From the NCBI GenBank assembly GCA_900766195.1, contig CAAFUN010000021.1, forward strand, positions 1 through 27,381: a DNA stretch of 27,381 nt. The letters are read 5' to 3'. The stretch is from an uncultured Bacteroides sp. Its GTDB lineage: Bacteria > Bacteroidota > Bacteroidia > Bacteroidales > Bacteroidaceae. Position 1 is the first letter of the stretch, and every line of letters begins with the position of its first letter. Both the position numbers and the translations under genes were made by a program. The notes under the pieces were generated by a model that was not told the origin of the DNA, did no database searches, and worked only from the letters and a program-made list of their open reading frames with translations. Shown in pieces: positions 15,646 through 23,513 of the stretch.

Positions 15646-15719
15646 TGACCGCGACAGGATTCAAACCTGTAACCGGCTGATCCGTAGTCAGCTACTCTAT
15701 TCAGTTGAGCTACGCGGCC
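15646..15719 (-). tRNA. tRNA-Arg(ACG), proximal copy
   Basis: This 74-nt tRNA is identical to the copy at 15551-15624, including the A19 and U56 substitutions, and is separated from it by 21 bp of AT-rich spacer. Both are read leftwards from the promoter at 15737-15767. CCA is not encoded. The perfect identity of the mature region against an unrelated spacer suggests recent duplication or gene conversion. Confidence 0.95.
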
Positions 15720-15736
15720 TTTTGTTTTAACGGCTG

Positions 15737-15767
15737 CAAAGTTAGGGACTTTTTCTTAAAAAGCAAG
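15737..15767 (-). promoter_or_regulatory. Promoter of the tRNA-Arg pair
   Basis: On the minus strand TAACTTTG (15744-15737) matches TAnnTTTG. CTTG (15767-15764) lies 19 bp upstream as a -33-like box. The first tRNA begins 17 bp downstream of the -7 box. Confidence 0.75.
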
Positions 15768-15793
15768 CACTGAAGGAACTTTTTTGAATAAAA

Positions 15794-18091
15794 TTATTCG
15801 ATAAATCGGTAATTGAATAGTTGCCAACCAATTGTCAATCCTACGTTCCATTCATTTTTCGGTGAGCTATAATGATTTACATAAGCTGATATAGCCCCAA
15901 AGGGAAGTTGACATACCACAGAAACTTCTCCTAAATACTCAAAATGAGAAAATGATTTTCCATAATAAGCATTATTAGAGGCATTCTTCTCTATAGGAAA
16001 AATAGGAAGAAAGCCATATATTTCTCCTCTTACGTGAAACATATCATTGATGAAATATATAGGTCTGATACCACCGGCCACAAACTGATTGGCTCTGAAG
16101 GCTTCATTATACATCAACTTACTGTGAGGTGTTGGTGAAAAGTCGCCCGCCTGCATCATTGTTGCCGTGTAGTTCTCCGAAAAGTTCTTAGAGGAGTATA
16201 ATGCTTTGGTCATCCATCCTAAACTGAATTTAGAGCCCATTTGGTGGTAGGCTTCCTTTTGATAGGATATTTGCAACCACGACTGACGTTCCTGTGATGA
16301 TGATTTTTCATTTGCTTTACCTGGACTATATCTCTCTTTTCCTGTGAATATCTGTGCAAGCAATTTTTCGTATGTCCCTTTTGTCGCGTATTGGCGTGTA
16401 TTTAATGTACTTCCGTAAAAACTGATTGACCCTCCTGTAAGCTTGTAGGTACTTTTGTCTGAACGGTCTCTATCGAAATCTATGACGCTTGATTGGTAAT
16501 AGTTATCAATTATTTTACCTACTCCAATACCAAATTCAGCCTTTTTATTCGCCATAAAGGGTAAAGCTAAAATTAACTTCACAAAGCGTTCGTCTTTTGA
16601 ATTAAACGATGGGTTATCATTTTTAGAGAATAATTTATCTTTCTTGAAATAGTCGAAAGTACTGATGGATGCAATGAAACGGTAGGACATGGGTATTTTT
16701 GTAGGAAAATCTATTTTGGCCATAAACTGGGCATTATTATAAATTTTGCCTATTTGTCCGTCCAACAAAAACTCTTTGGAATAATAGTTTAGATTCTGGT
16801 AGCCCAGTCCCAGATAGATTTGATTGGAACTACTGGTTGAAACGGTTCCTCCGATGCGCGCGGATAGATTATCCTCCATTTTCACTTGTAAATGCAAATC
16901 ATACATATCAGTCTCCGGATTGAATACAGCATGCGGAATAATCTCAGATATCATATTATCTGCCAGCAAACGGAAATATCCACGCTTCAAATCTTCATAA
17001 GTAAAGGCTTCGTCCTCTTTGTCATGAAATTCTTTCTTAATATATGCTTGTTGACGTAAGTTAGCACCTTTAATATAAATATTTTGGAACCTCAGTTGAG
17101 GTAAATTGCTTCGGTAGACCAAACGACGCAAACGAACATTATCAATGTTCACTCTTCGATGAATACGGCTTTTTATAGAATCCATCAAGCTCATTGTCTT
17201 ATTATAACCGATGCTTTCAAGCTCACGTACTCGGTTGAAATCCAATAGATTGACATCGTTATATTTGAAGGTCATTAATATGCCACAAGAGTCGGGAAGT
17301 GAATAATCGGTCTTTTGCATAACCATATTTTCAATCTGGCTCATAATATTATTTTCACTCGGTTTGGAAGGGTTGGTAGAAACGACACTTCCTATTATGA
17401 TATCGGGCTTGAAGTCTTCACGCATGACATCAGTCGGAAAATTATTGTATATCCCTCCATCATAGGCCAAGGTGCCATTGATTTCAATAGGCTTGAATAC
17501 AAATGGAAAACTCATGGATGCCCGTACTGCGTCACCCAGATCACCACTTTTTAAAACAAGTTGTTTCTTATTATAGATGTCTGATGCTATGCAACGGAAG
17601 GGTACGAACAAATTGTCGAAATCCTCATTACACGCAGCATTGGCTCTCGCAAACATTTCTACAAATGCCAGATTCATTTGGATGGGATTGATCATACTCT
17701 TAGGCAAAAACTGAGATTTGATCTTGAGTGAATCTTTATATGAGAATCTGATATTGATGAATTCCGGTGTGGGGAGATCTTTTTTAAAGAAATAGGTATA
17801 TTGAGGTTCTATAGCACCCGAATACCAACGTTTAAAGTCTTCTGATAGCAACAAAGCTTCCATATCGTCAGGAGAATATCCCATGGCATATAATGAGCCA
17901 ATTATTGCTCCCATTGAAGTACCGGTTATATAGTCGATGGGTATATTATTTTCTTCCAGAGCCCTTATAATTCCGATGTGAGTCATACCTTTTGCACCAC
18001 CACCACTCAATACAAGACCGACTTTCTGAGCGTTTGAGGGTAATATAAAAAAACTGAAAGAGGTTATGAACAAAAGAAGAATTCTTTTCAT
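15794..18091 (-). CDS. Patatin-like phospholipase fused to an outer-membrane barrel
   Basis: This 765-residue exported protein begins with a signal peptide (cleavage probably after A21, in PSNA-QKVG). A patatin domain follows at about 22-320: oxyanion loop GGGAKG (30-35), nucleophile S59 in GTSMG, and catalytic D211 in AYDGG. A POTRA-like segment lies at about 335-410 (RFQNIYIKGANLRQQAYIKKEF). The rest, to the C terminus, alternates in the manner of a BamA/TpsB-type beta barrel. This is the layout of the PlpD-like (type Vd) patatin autotransporters, so the lipase part is probably carried to or across the outer membrane. The active site is intact. Its substrate is unknown. The last residue is Glu rather than the aromatic residue common in barrels. 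No clear terminator follows before the tRNA promoter. Confidence 0.9.
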   Translation of the reverse strand: MKRILLLFITSFSFFILPSNAQKVGLVLSGGGAKGMTHIGIIRALEENNIPIDYITGTSMGAIIGSLYAMGYSPDDMEALLLSEDFKRWYSGAIEPQYTYFFKKDLPTPEFINIRFSYKDSLKIKSQFLPKSMINPIQMNLAFVEMFARANAACNEDFDNLFVPFRCIASDIYNKKQLVLKSGDLGDAVRASMSFPFVFKPIEINGTLAYDGGIYNNFPTDVMREDFKPDIIIGSVVSTNPSKPSENNIMSQIENMVMQKTDYSLPDSCGILMTFKYNDVNLLDFNRVRELESIGYNKTMSLMDSIKSRIHRRVNIDNVRLRRLVYRSNLPQLRFQNIYIKGANLRQQAYIKKEFHDKEDEAFTYEDLKRGYFRLLADNMISEIIPHAVFNPETDMYDLHLQVKMEDNLSARIGGTVSTSSSNQIYLGLGYQNLNYYSKEFLLDGQIGKIYNNAQFMAKIDFPTKIPMSYRFIASISTFDYFKKDKLFSKNDNPSFNSKDERFVKLILALPFMANKKAEFGIGVGKIIDNYYQSSVIDFDRDRSDKSTYKLTGGSISFYGSTLNTRQYATKGTYEKLLAQIFTGKERYSPGKANEKSSSQERQSWLQISYQKEAYHQMGSKFSLGWMTKALYSSKNFSENYTATMMQAGDFSPTPHSKLMYNEAFRANQFVAGGIRPIYFINDMFHVRGEIYGFLPIFPIEKNASNNAYYGKSFSHFEYLGEVSVVCQLPFGAISAYVNHYSSPKNEWNVGLTIGWQLFNYRFIE

Positions 18092-18146
18092 ACTAAAAAA
18101 GTGAATCTTTTGATTATGGTCATTAAATATAATCTGTATTTAAGCC

Positions 18147-18154
18147 CAAATATA
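18147..18154 (-). promoter_or_regulatory. -7 box of the patatin gene
   Basis: The minus strand reads TATATTTG, matching TAnnTTTG, 55 bp before the ATG at 18091. No clear -33 box is seen. Confidence 0.6.
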
Positions 18155-18218
18155 GTCATTTGTTTTCAATCGGAGCATATCACAAAGCAAATATTCCCTG
18201 GTAAAACGTTCTGAACAT

Positions 18219-18258
18219 AAAAAAGGCATTGCAGCATACAGAGATGCTACAATGCCTT
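18219..18258 (-). terminator. Terminator of htpG
   Basis: AAGGCATTG (18223-18231) pairs with CAATGCCTT (18250-18258) and AGCAT (18233-18237) with ATGCT (18244-18248), around a 6-nt loop. The A-run at 18219-18224 becomes a T-run on the minus strand. Confidence 0.88.
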
Positions 18259-18289
18259 GCAATATTTAGATTGCGATTAAAAGGGCGGA

Positions 18290-20335
18290 CTAAATGAGCT
18301 CGATACTTCTTTTTACAAAACGATTCAAAGCTTCTCCTTTCAACATTCCATTTTGAAGTAAGGCAAGGTCGATGAGTTGGCGAACAATCTTATTATTGGA
18401 ACCATAGTCGGTATAGATTGTTTCTTTCTTCTTCTTCAATTCTTCCAACTTTTTCTCCAGATCATTAACTTCATCCTTTTCGGCTACCGGAATATCTTCT
18501 TCTTTTTTATCTTTTTGCTTATCTTTCAATTCATTACGGCGCTTATCTATTTCACCAATTTCTTTTTGCAATGGATCTATTGTTGATGCACATTCTTGCT
18601 CCTCATTGTTGAGAACTTCTTTCACTAATTTGTGGTCTGTGTTCAAGACAAGATTAAACATATCAGGCATTTCTCCGTAGAAACTCATGCCTGCCTGTAT
18701 GTTAGCCATTTCCTTCATACGGCGCATATATTCACTTTGAGTAATCAAGACCGGAGAATTATTTTCACCTAATGCTTGAGAGGTAATATTAAATTCTACT
18801 TTTTCAATTTTAGGCAATTGACTCTTGAATACAGCCGAGAGAGCTTCTTGTTTGCCTTCTTCGAGAGTTTCATTCTGTTTATCCTCTTTAATAATCAGAT
18901 TGTCAATAACATCACTGTCTACACGAGTGAAACGAGATTTCTCAAATTTCTGTTCCAACATGCTCACTAAGGCAATATCTAGTTGGCCGTCCATTATCAA
19001 AACATTATATCCCTTATTTGTAGCAGCTTCAATGTAGCTATATTGCTCATCTTTATTGTTGGCATACAAGTAGATAAGATTTCCTTCCTTGTCAGTTTGA
19101 TTATCTTTTATCAGTGTCTTATATTCATCAAATGTATAGTTCTTACCATCATTATCGGTGAAAAGGGCGAAATCTTTAGCTTTGTCATAGAAATCTTCTT
19201 GAGTAAGCATTCCATAATTAATGAAAATCTTAAGATCACTCCATTTTTCTTCAAATTGTTTACGGTCATTTTTAAATATAGACTGCAAACGGTCGGATAC
19301 TTTCTTGGTGATATACGTGGAGATTTTCTTCACATTTGAATCACTTTGAAGATAAGAACGTGATACGTTCAATGGAATATCAGGAGAATCAAGTACTCCA
19401 TGTAAAAGAGTCAGAAAGTCCGGTACAATTCCTTCAACAGAATCTGTTACATAAACCTGGTTACAATAAAGCTGAATTTTGTTCTTATTCAGTTCAATGT
19501 TGCTCTTTACCTTTGGAAAATAAAGAATACCTGTCAGGTGAAAGGGATAATCAACGTTTAGGTGTATCCAGAACAGAGGTTCGTCGGACATTGGATAAAG
19601 ATCACGATAGAATTTTTTATAATCTTCATCTTTCAGTTCACTTGGCTTCAAAGTCCATAATGGATTGCTGTCATTAATAATATTATCCTCATCAGTTTCC
19701 ACTTGCTTTCCGTCTTTCCAATCTTTCTTTTTACCGAAAGCAACTGGAATAGAGAGGAAACTGCAATACTTCTTTAATAGTGAAGATATACGTGCTTCTT
19801 CAAGAAACTCTTTGCAATCATCGTCTATATACAGTACGATGTCTGTACCACGATCGGTTTTGTCACTATCTTCAATGGTGAATTCAGGACTTCCATCACA
19901 ACTCCATTTTACAGCCTGAGCATCTTCTTTGTAGGATTTAGTAATAATCTCCACTTTCTTGGCAACCATGAAAGCAGAATAAAAACCTAAACCGAAGTGT
20001 CCAATGATGGCATTTGCATCATTTTTATATTTTTCTAGGAAGTCGTTGGCACCCGAGAATGCTATTTGGTTGATGTATTTGTCTATCTCTTCAGCAGTTA
20101 GACCAATACCACGATCGGAGACAGTAATAGTGTCTTTTCCAAGAGATACGCGTACAGTCAAGTCTCCTAATTCGCCTTTATACTCGCCAATGGAAGATAA
20201 TGTTTTCAACTTTTGCGTAGCATCAACAGCATTAGAGACCAATTCACGAAGAAAAATCTCATGATCACTATACAGAAATTTTTTGATGACGGGGAATATG
20301 TTATCGGTAGTTACCCCAATGTTTCCTTTTTGCAT
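18290..20335 (-). CDS. htpG: Hsp90-family molecular chaperone
   Basis: This 681-residue protein is bacterial Hsp90, an ATP-driven dimeric chaperone in the cytoplasm. The N-terminal GHKL ATPase domain has the expected motifs: ELVSNAVDA (31-39, with E31 and N35 as the catalytic and Mg-binding residues), DRGIGLT and GHFGLGFYSAFMVA. The middle domain contains LNVSRSYLQSD with the conserved arginine. The segment at about 600-645 is unusually charged and lysine/glutamate-rich (KDKQKDKKEEDIP) and may be a coiled or flexible insertion before the C-terminal dimerisation part. No EEVD tail is present, as expected for a bacterial protein. I see no TAnnTTTG box close upstream. It follows clpC on the same strand, with the clpC terminator in between. 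Confidence 0.95.
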   Translation of the reverse strand: MQKGNIGVTTDNIFPVIKKFLYSDHEIFLRELVSNAVDATQKLKTLSSIGEYKGELGDLTVRVSLGKDTITVSDRGIGLTAEEIDKYINQIAFSGANDFLEKYKNDANAIIGHFGLGFYSAFMVAKKVEIITKSYKEDAQAVKWSCDGSPEFTIEDSDKTDRGTDIVLYIDDDCKEFLEEARISSLLKKYCSFLSIPVAFGKKKDWKDGKQVETDEDNIINDSNPLWTLKPSELKDEDYKKFYRDLYPMSDEPLFWIHLNVDYPFHLTGILYFPKVKSNIELNKNKIQLYCNQVYVTDSVEGIVPDFLTLLHGVLDSPDIPLNVSRSYLQSDSNVKKISTYITKKVSDRLQSIFKNDRKQFEEKWSDLKIFINYGMLTQEDFYDKAKDFALFTDNDGKNYTFDEYKTLIKDNQTDKEGNLIYLYANNKDEQYSYIEAATNKGYNVLIMDGQLDIALVSMLEQKFEKSRFTRVDSDVIDNLIIKEDKQNETLEEGKQEALSAVFKSQLPKIEKVEFNITSQALGENNSPVLITQSEYMRRMKEMANIQAGMSFYGEMPDMFNLVLNTDHKLVKEVLNNEEQECASTIDPLQKEIGEIDKRRNELKDKQKDKKEEDIPVAEKDEVNDLEKKLEELKKKKETIYTDYGSNNKIVRQLIDLALLQNGMLKGEALNRFVKRSIELI

Positions 20336-20387
20336 AATTAGTATTTATCTTTTAATTAGTATTTTTATTGATTGTCTTATAAAATAC

Positions 20388-20422
20388 AAAAAAAATGCCA
20401 GTCTGTATAAGACTGACATTTT
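20388..20422 (-). terminator. Terminator of clpC
   Basis: AAAATGcCAGTCT (20392-20404) pairs with AGACTGaCATTTT (20410-20422) with one mismatch and a 5-nt loop. The eight A at 20388-20395 give a T-run on the minus strand. It lies between clpC and htpG and separates their transcripts. Confidence 0.87.
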
Positions 20423-20458
20423 GACGCTTTTGCTTATTATTCTCGTTTGGAGGATGAA

Positions 20459-22972
20459 CTAGGCTTTATGTATATCCAACTCTTGTTGACCTTCTTTGAG
20501 ACTGATTTTAATGATATCTCCAGGTTTCAACTCTGATGATACAATAAGTTCGGAAAGTCCATCTTCAAGATAGGTCTGGATAGCACGTTTCAAAGGACGG
20601 GCTCCAAACTGTACATCATAGCCCTTGGTAGCAATGAATGATTTTGCATTGTCATCAAGCTCCAATTTGTATCCTAATGCTTCTATTCGGCTATATAAGC
20701 CTTTAAGTTCAATATCAATGATTTGTTTGATTGCATCAAGTGACAATTGATCAAAAGTGATGATTTCATCGATACGGTTAAGGAATTCTGGCGCAAATGA
20801 TTTATTTAAAGCTTTTTGAATTACACCCCGTGAATATTCTCTATCATCAGCGCGACTCTGTGCTGCAAAGCCTACGCCACGTCCAAACTCTTTCAATTGA
20901 CGTGTTCCAATATTGGAAGTCATTATGACTACTGTATTTTTAAAATCAACAGTCTTGCCATAACTATCCGTCAAACGTCCCTCATCCATGAGTTGCAATA
21001 ATATATTGAATACATCAGGATGTGCTTTCTCTATCTCATCCAACAATACGATAGAGTATGGTTTACGACGTACTTTTTCAGTCAATTGTCCACCTTCCTC
21101 GTAGCCGACGTATCCCGGAGGAGCACCGACTAAGCGCGATACAGTGAATTTTTCCATATATTCACTCATATCAATGCGTATTAGAGCATCAGTCGAGCCA
21201 AACATATATTTAGCTAATTGCTTAGCCAAATGAGTCTTGCCGACCCCTGTAGGTCCTAGGAATAAGAATGTACCAATAGGGTGGTTAGGATCTTTAAGAC
21301 CTACCCGGCTTCTTAAGATAGCTTTTGTTACTTTATCTATTGCGGGATCCTGAGCAATAACCTTGGATTGCAATTCTTGCTTCATACCGGCAAGTTTGAT
21401 ACCTTCAGCCTGCGCCATACGCTGTACCGGTACACCGGACATCATTGACACGACGTTTGCTATCTCTTCTTCTCCAACAATCTGACGGTCGTCTTTTAGT
21501 CGAGCTTCCCATTCGGCTTTCATTTCATCCAAGTGAGTAGAAAGCGTCCTTTCTGTATCCCGATAGCTGGCGGCAAGTTCAAAATTCTGCGATTTCACCG
21601 CATCAGCTTTTTGCTGACGTGCTTCTTCTATTAATGTCTCTTGCTCTTCAATCTCCTTAGGTACAATAATATTAGTCAAGTGCACACGCGATCCTGCTTC
21701 GTCCAATGCATCAATAGCCTTATCCGGAAAATTACGGTCTGTAATATATCGGTCTGTCAACTTGACACATGCTTCTAATGCTTCGTCAGTGTATGACACA
21801 TTATGATGATCTTCGTACTTTTCTTTGATATTCTTTAGAATCTGGAGTGTTTCTTCAGCAGTAGTAGGTTCTACGACCACTTTTTGAAAACGGCGTTCAA
21901 GGGCACCATCTTTCTCTATATTCTTTCTATATTCGTCGAGAGTAGTTGCTCCAATGCATTGTATTTCACCGCGCGCAAGAGCCGGCTTTAACATATTTGC
22001 CGCATCCATCGAACCTGCTGCTGCTCCTGCACCCACAATCGTATGTATTTCGTCTATAAATAAGATAACATTTGGATTCTTTTGCAACTCATTGATAATA
22101 GAGCGAATACGCTCTTCAAATTGACCACGATACTTGGTGCCAGCAACAACAGAAGCCATATCGAGCATAACAACACGCTTGTCAAAAAGTATGCGTGATA
22201 CTTTGCGTTGAACAATGCGTAGTGCAAGACCTTCTACAATAGCCGATTTACCTACACCAGGTTCTCCTATTAGTATAGGATTATTCTTCTTACGTCGACT
22301 TAAAATCTGTGCTAAACGCTCTATTTCACGTTCGCGACCAACAACCGGATCAAGTTTTCCTTCTTCCGCAGCATTGGTCATATCCATGCCAAAATTATCT
22401 AGCACAGGAGTGTCATTAGAAGATTTTTTCGTAGTAGCTTGAGCCGATTGAGAAGCACTTCTCTGTGAAGAGCGTGAAGACATTTCTTCGTCATCATCTT
22501 CGTCATCCTCAGTGAACCCCATACTAATATTAGGATTAGGTTTCAAAGAAAGTTGATCAAAAACGGATTCATAATCTACTTTATTTTCTTCTAATACGGT
22601 AGCAGCTAGGTTATTGCCATCTTTTAGTATAGCTAGCAACATGTGTTCGCTATCTGCTGTTGTACTCTTTAGTAATCGAGCTTCAAGAATACACATCTTT
22701 AATATTCGTGCTGTCATTGGAGACAATGGCACATCTGCATCGGGTAGCAAATCATCATCCTCAAATTCTTTCAAGAAGCCTTCTATGCGTTTCTTTACTT
22801 TCTCCAGATCAATATCTAGCTTGTGAAGAATGTCTATAGCCTTTCCTCCACCATCGCGTAAAATGCCTAGCAAAAGGTGTTCTGGACCTATATAGTTGTT
22901 TTTTAGTCTATTGGCTTCTTCTTTGCTATAAGTGACAATATCTGAAACTCTTTGTGAAAATTGACTATTCAT
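20459..22972 (-). CDS. clpC: ATP-dependent Clp protease ATP-binding subunit ClpC
   Basis: This 837-residue AAA+ unfoldase feeds proteins to ClpP. Two Clp N-repeats lie at about 1-145, followed by an acidic, serine-rich linker (155-185). The first AAA+ domain has Walker A GEPGVGKS (236-243), Walker B LFIDE (304-308) and pore loop KYRGQF (280-285). A UVR-type middle segment at about 447-480 distinguishes ClpC from ClpA and, with its short length, from ClpB. The second AAA+ domain has Walker A GPTGVGKT (573-580) and GYVGYEEGG. A GVGF loop after FGR is a likely ClpP-docking site. The start has a strong Shine-Dalgarno (GGAAGGAG), rare in this window. It is divergent from gyrA and upstream of htpG. 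Confidence 0.96.
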   Translation of the reverse strand: MNSQFSQRVSDIVTYSKEEANRLKNNYIGPEHLLLGILRDGGGKAIDILHKLDIDLEKVKKRIEGFLKEFEDDDLLPDADVPLSPMTARILKMCILEARLLKSTTADSEHMLLAILKDGNNLAATVLEENKVDYESVFDQLSLKPNPNISMGFTEDDEDDDEEMSSRSSQRSASQSAQATTKKSSNDTPVLDNFGMDMTNAAEEGKLDPVVGREREIERLAQILSRRKKNNPILIGEPGVGKSAIVEGLALRIVQRKVSRILFDKRVVMLDMASVVAGTKYRGQFEERIRSIINELQKNPNVILFIDEIHTIVGAGAAAGSMDAANMLKPALARGEIQCIGATTLDEYRKNIEKDGALERRFQKVVVEPTTAEETLQILKNIKEKYEDHHNVSYTDEALEACVKLTDRYITDRNFPDKAIDALDEAGSRVHLTNIIVPKEIEEQETLIEEARQQKADAVKSQNFELAASYRDTERTLSTHLDEMKAEWEARLKDDRQIVGEEEIANVVSMMSGVPVQRMAQAEGIKLAGMKQELQSKVIAQDPAIDKVTKAILRSRVGLKDPNHPIGTFLFLGPTGVGKTHLAKQLAKYMFGSTDALIRIDMSEYMEKFTVSRLVGAPPGYVGYEEGGQLTEKVRRKPYSIVLLDEIEKAHPDVFNILLQLMDEGRLTDSYGKTVDFKNTVVIMTSNIGTRQLKEFGRGVGFAAQSRADDREYSRGVIQKALNKSFAPEFLNRIDEIITFDQLSLDAIKQIIDIELKGLYSRIEALGYKLELDDNAKSFIATKGYDVQFGARPLKRAIQTYLEDGLSELIVSSELKPGDIIKISLKEGQQELDIHKA

Positions 22973-22979
22973 ATTATAT

Positions 22980-22987
22980 CTCCTTCC
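22980..22987 (-). promoter_or_regulatory. Strong Shine-Dalgarno of clpC
   Basis: The minus strand reads GGAAGGAG, 7 nt before the clpC ATG. No other gene in this window shows so clear a ribosome-binding site. Confidence 0.75.
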
Positions 22988-23010
22988 ATAAATTAAGGGT
23001 TATCCTTGAG

Positions 23011-23018
23011 CAAATATA
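23011..23018 (-). promoter_or_regulatory. -7 box of clpC
   Basis: The minus strand reads TATATTTG, matching TAnnTTTG, 38 bp before the clpC ATG. No clear -33 box is seen. Confidence 0.65.
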
Positions 23019-23513
23019 CTGTAATTCTCTATTCACCCCTTTTTTTCTTTTATTTATTTAGCATACAAATCCCATGCCACAAATAGAGAAACACATTAAA
23101 GTATCAAACGGTTTGATGGGATTTGCAGGTTAATCAAAACAATTTGCATCTGGCTTCATATCTTTTCAAAGCAATAGTCTAAACTATTATAACCTTAATG
23201 ATCTCTTTTATCGTCCTTGTATCAATGCTATTTTCTACAAAAGATGTGGGTAGCAGTGCTCTTGAAGTGATAAATATATAGAAGAAAGTGTGCTTAAAAC
23301 TTGTTTTTCTGTCTTCAATTCTTCATCTTTTTATACAACAGGTCATTAGTTGACTTCGTATATACATGTTGCAGGATAACAGAATAGTGAAAATATATCT
23401 CATTCTGGCAAAGCAAGTTTATGAGAGAAAAACTTTTGTATATCGTAAAAAAGCAGTAATTTAGCGTGATTTTTCATGAACCATAAGAATGTATAATCAA
23501 TATTATATTTTAA
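23019..23513. other. Divergent clpC-gyrA intergenic region
   Basis: The clpC to gyrA gap is 541 bp without a gene. It holds the clpC control signals at its left end and a palindrome, ATCAAACgGTTTGAT (23103-23117). It also holds an inverted repeat, CAAATCCCAT (23066-23075) with ATGGGATTTG (23116-23125). No perfect -7 box for gyrA is found; the nearest is AACTTTTG at 23431-23438, one base off the consensus and 75 bp before the ATG. Confidence 0.55.
23103..23117. promoter_or_regulatory. Possible operator palindrome upstream of clpC
   Basis: ATCAAAC and GTTTGAT form a perfect 7-bp inverted repeat around one central G. It lies 85 bp upstream of the clpC -7 box. It could bind a dimeric regulator or be the tip of a larger hairpin with the flanking 10-bp inverted repeat. 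Function is not known. Confidence 0.35.

Noticed and set aside
15551..15719. tRNA attachment site of an integrative element
   Set aside because: Both tRNA genes are complete, no integrase is present and the second copy is full-length, so tandem duplication explains it better.
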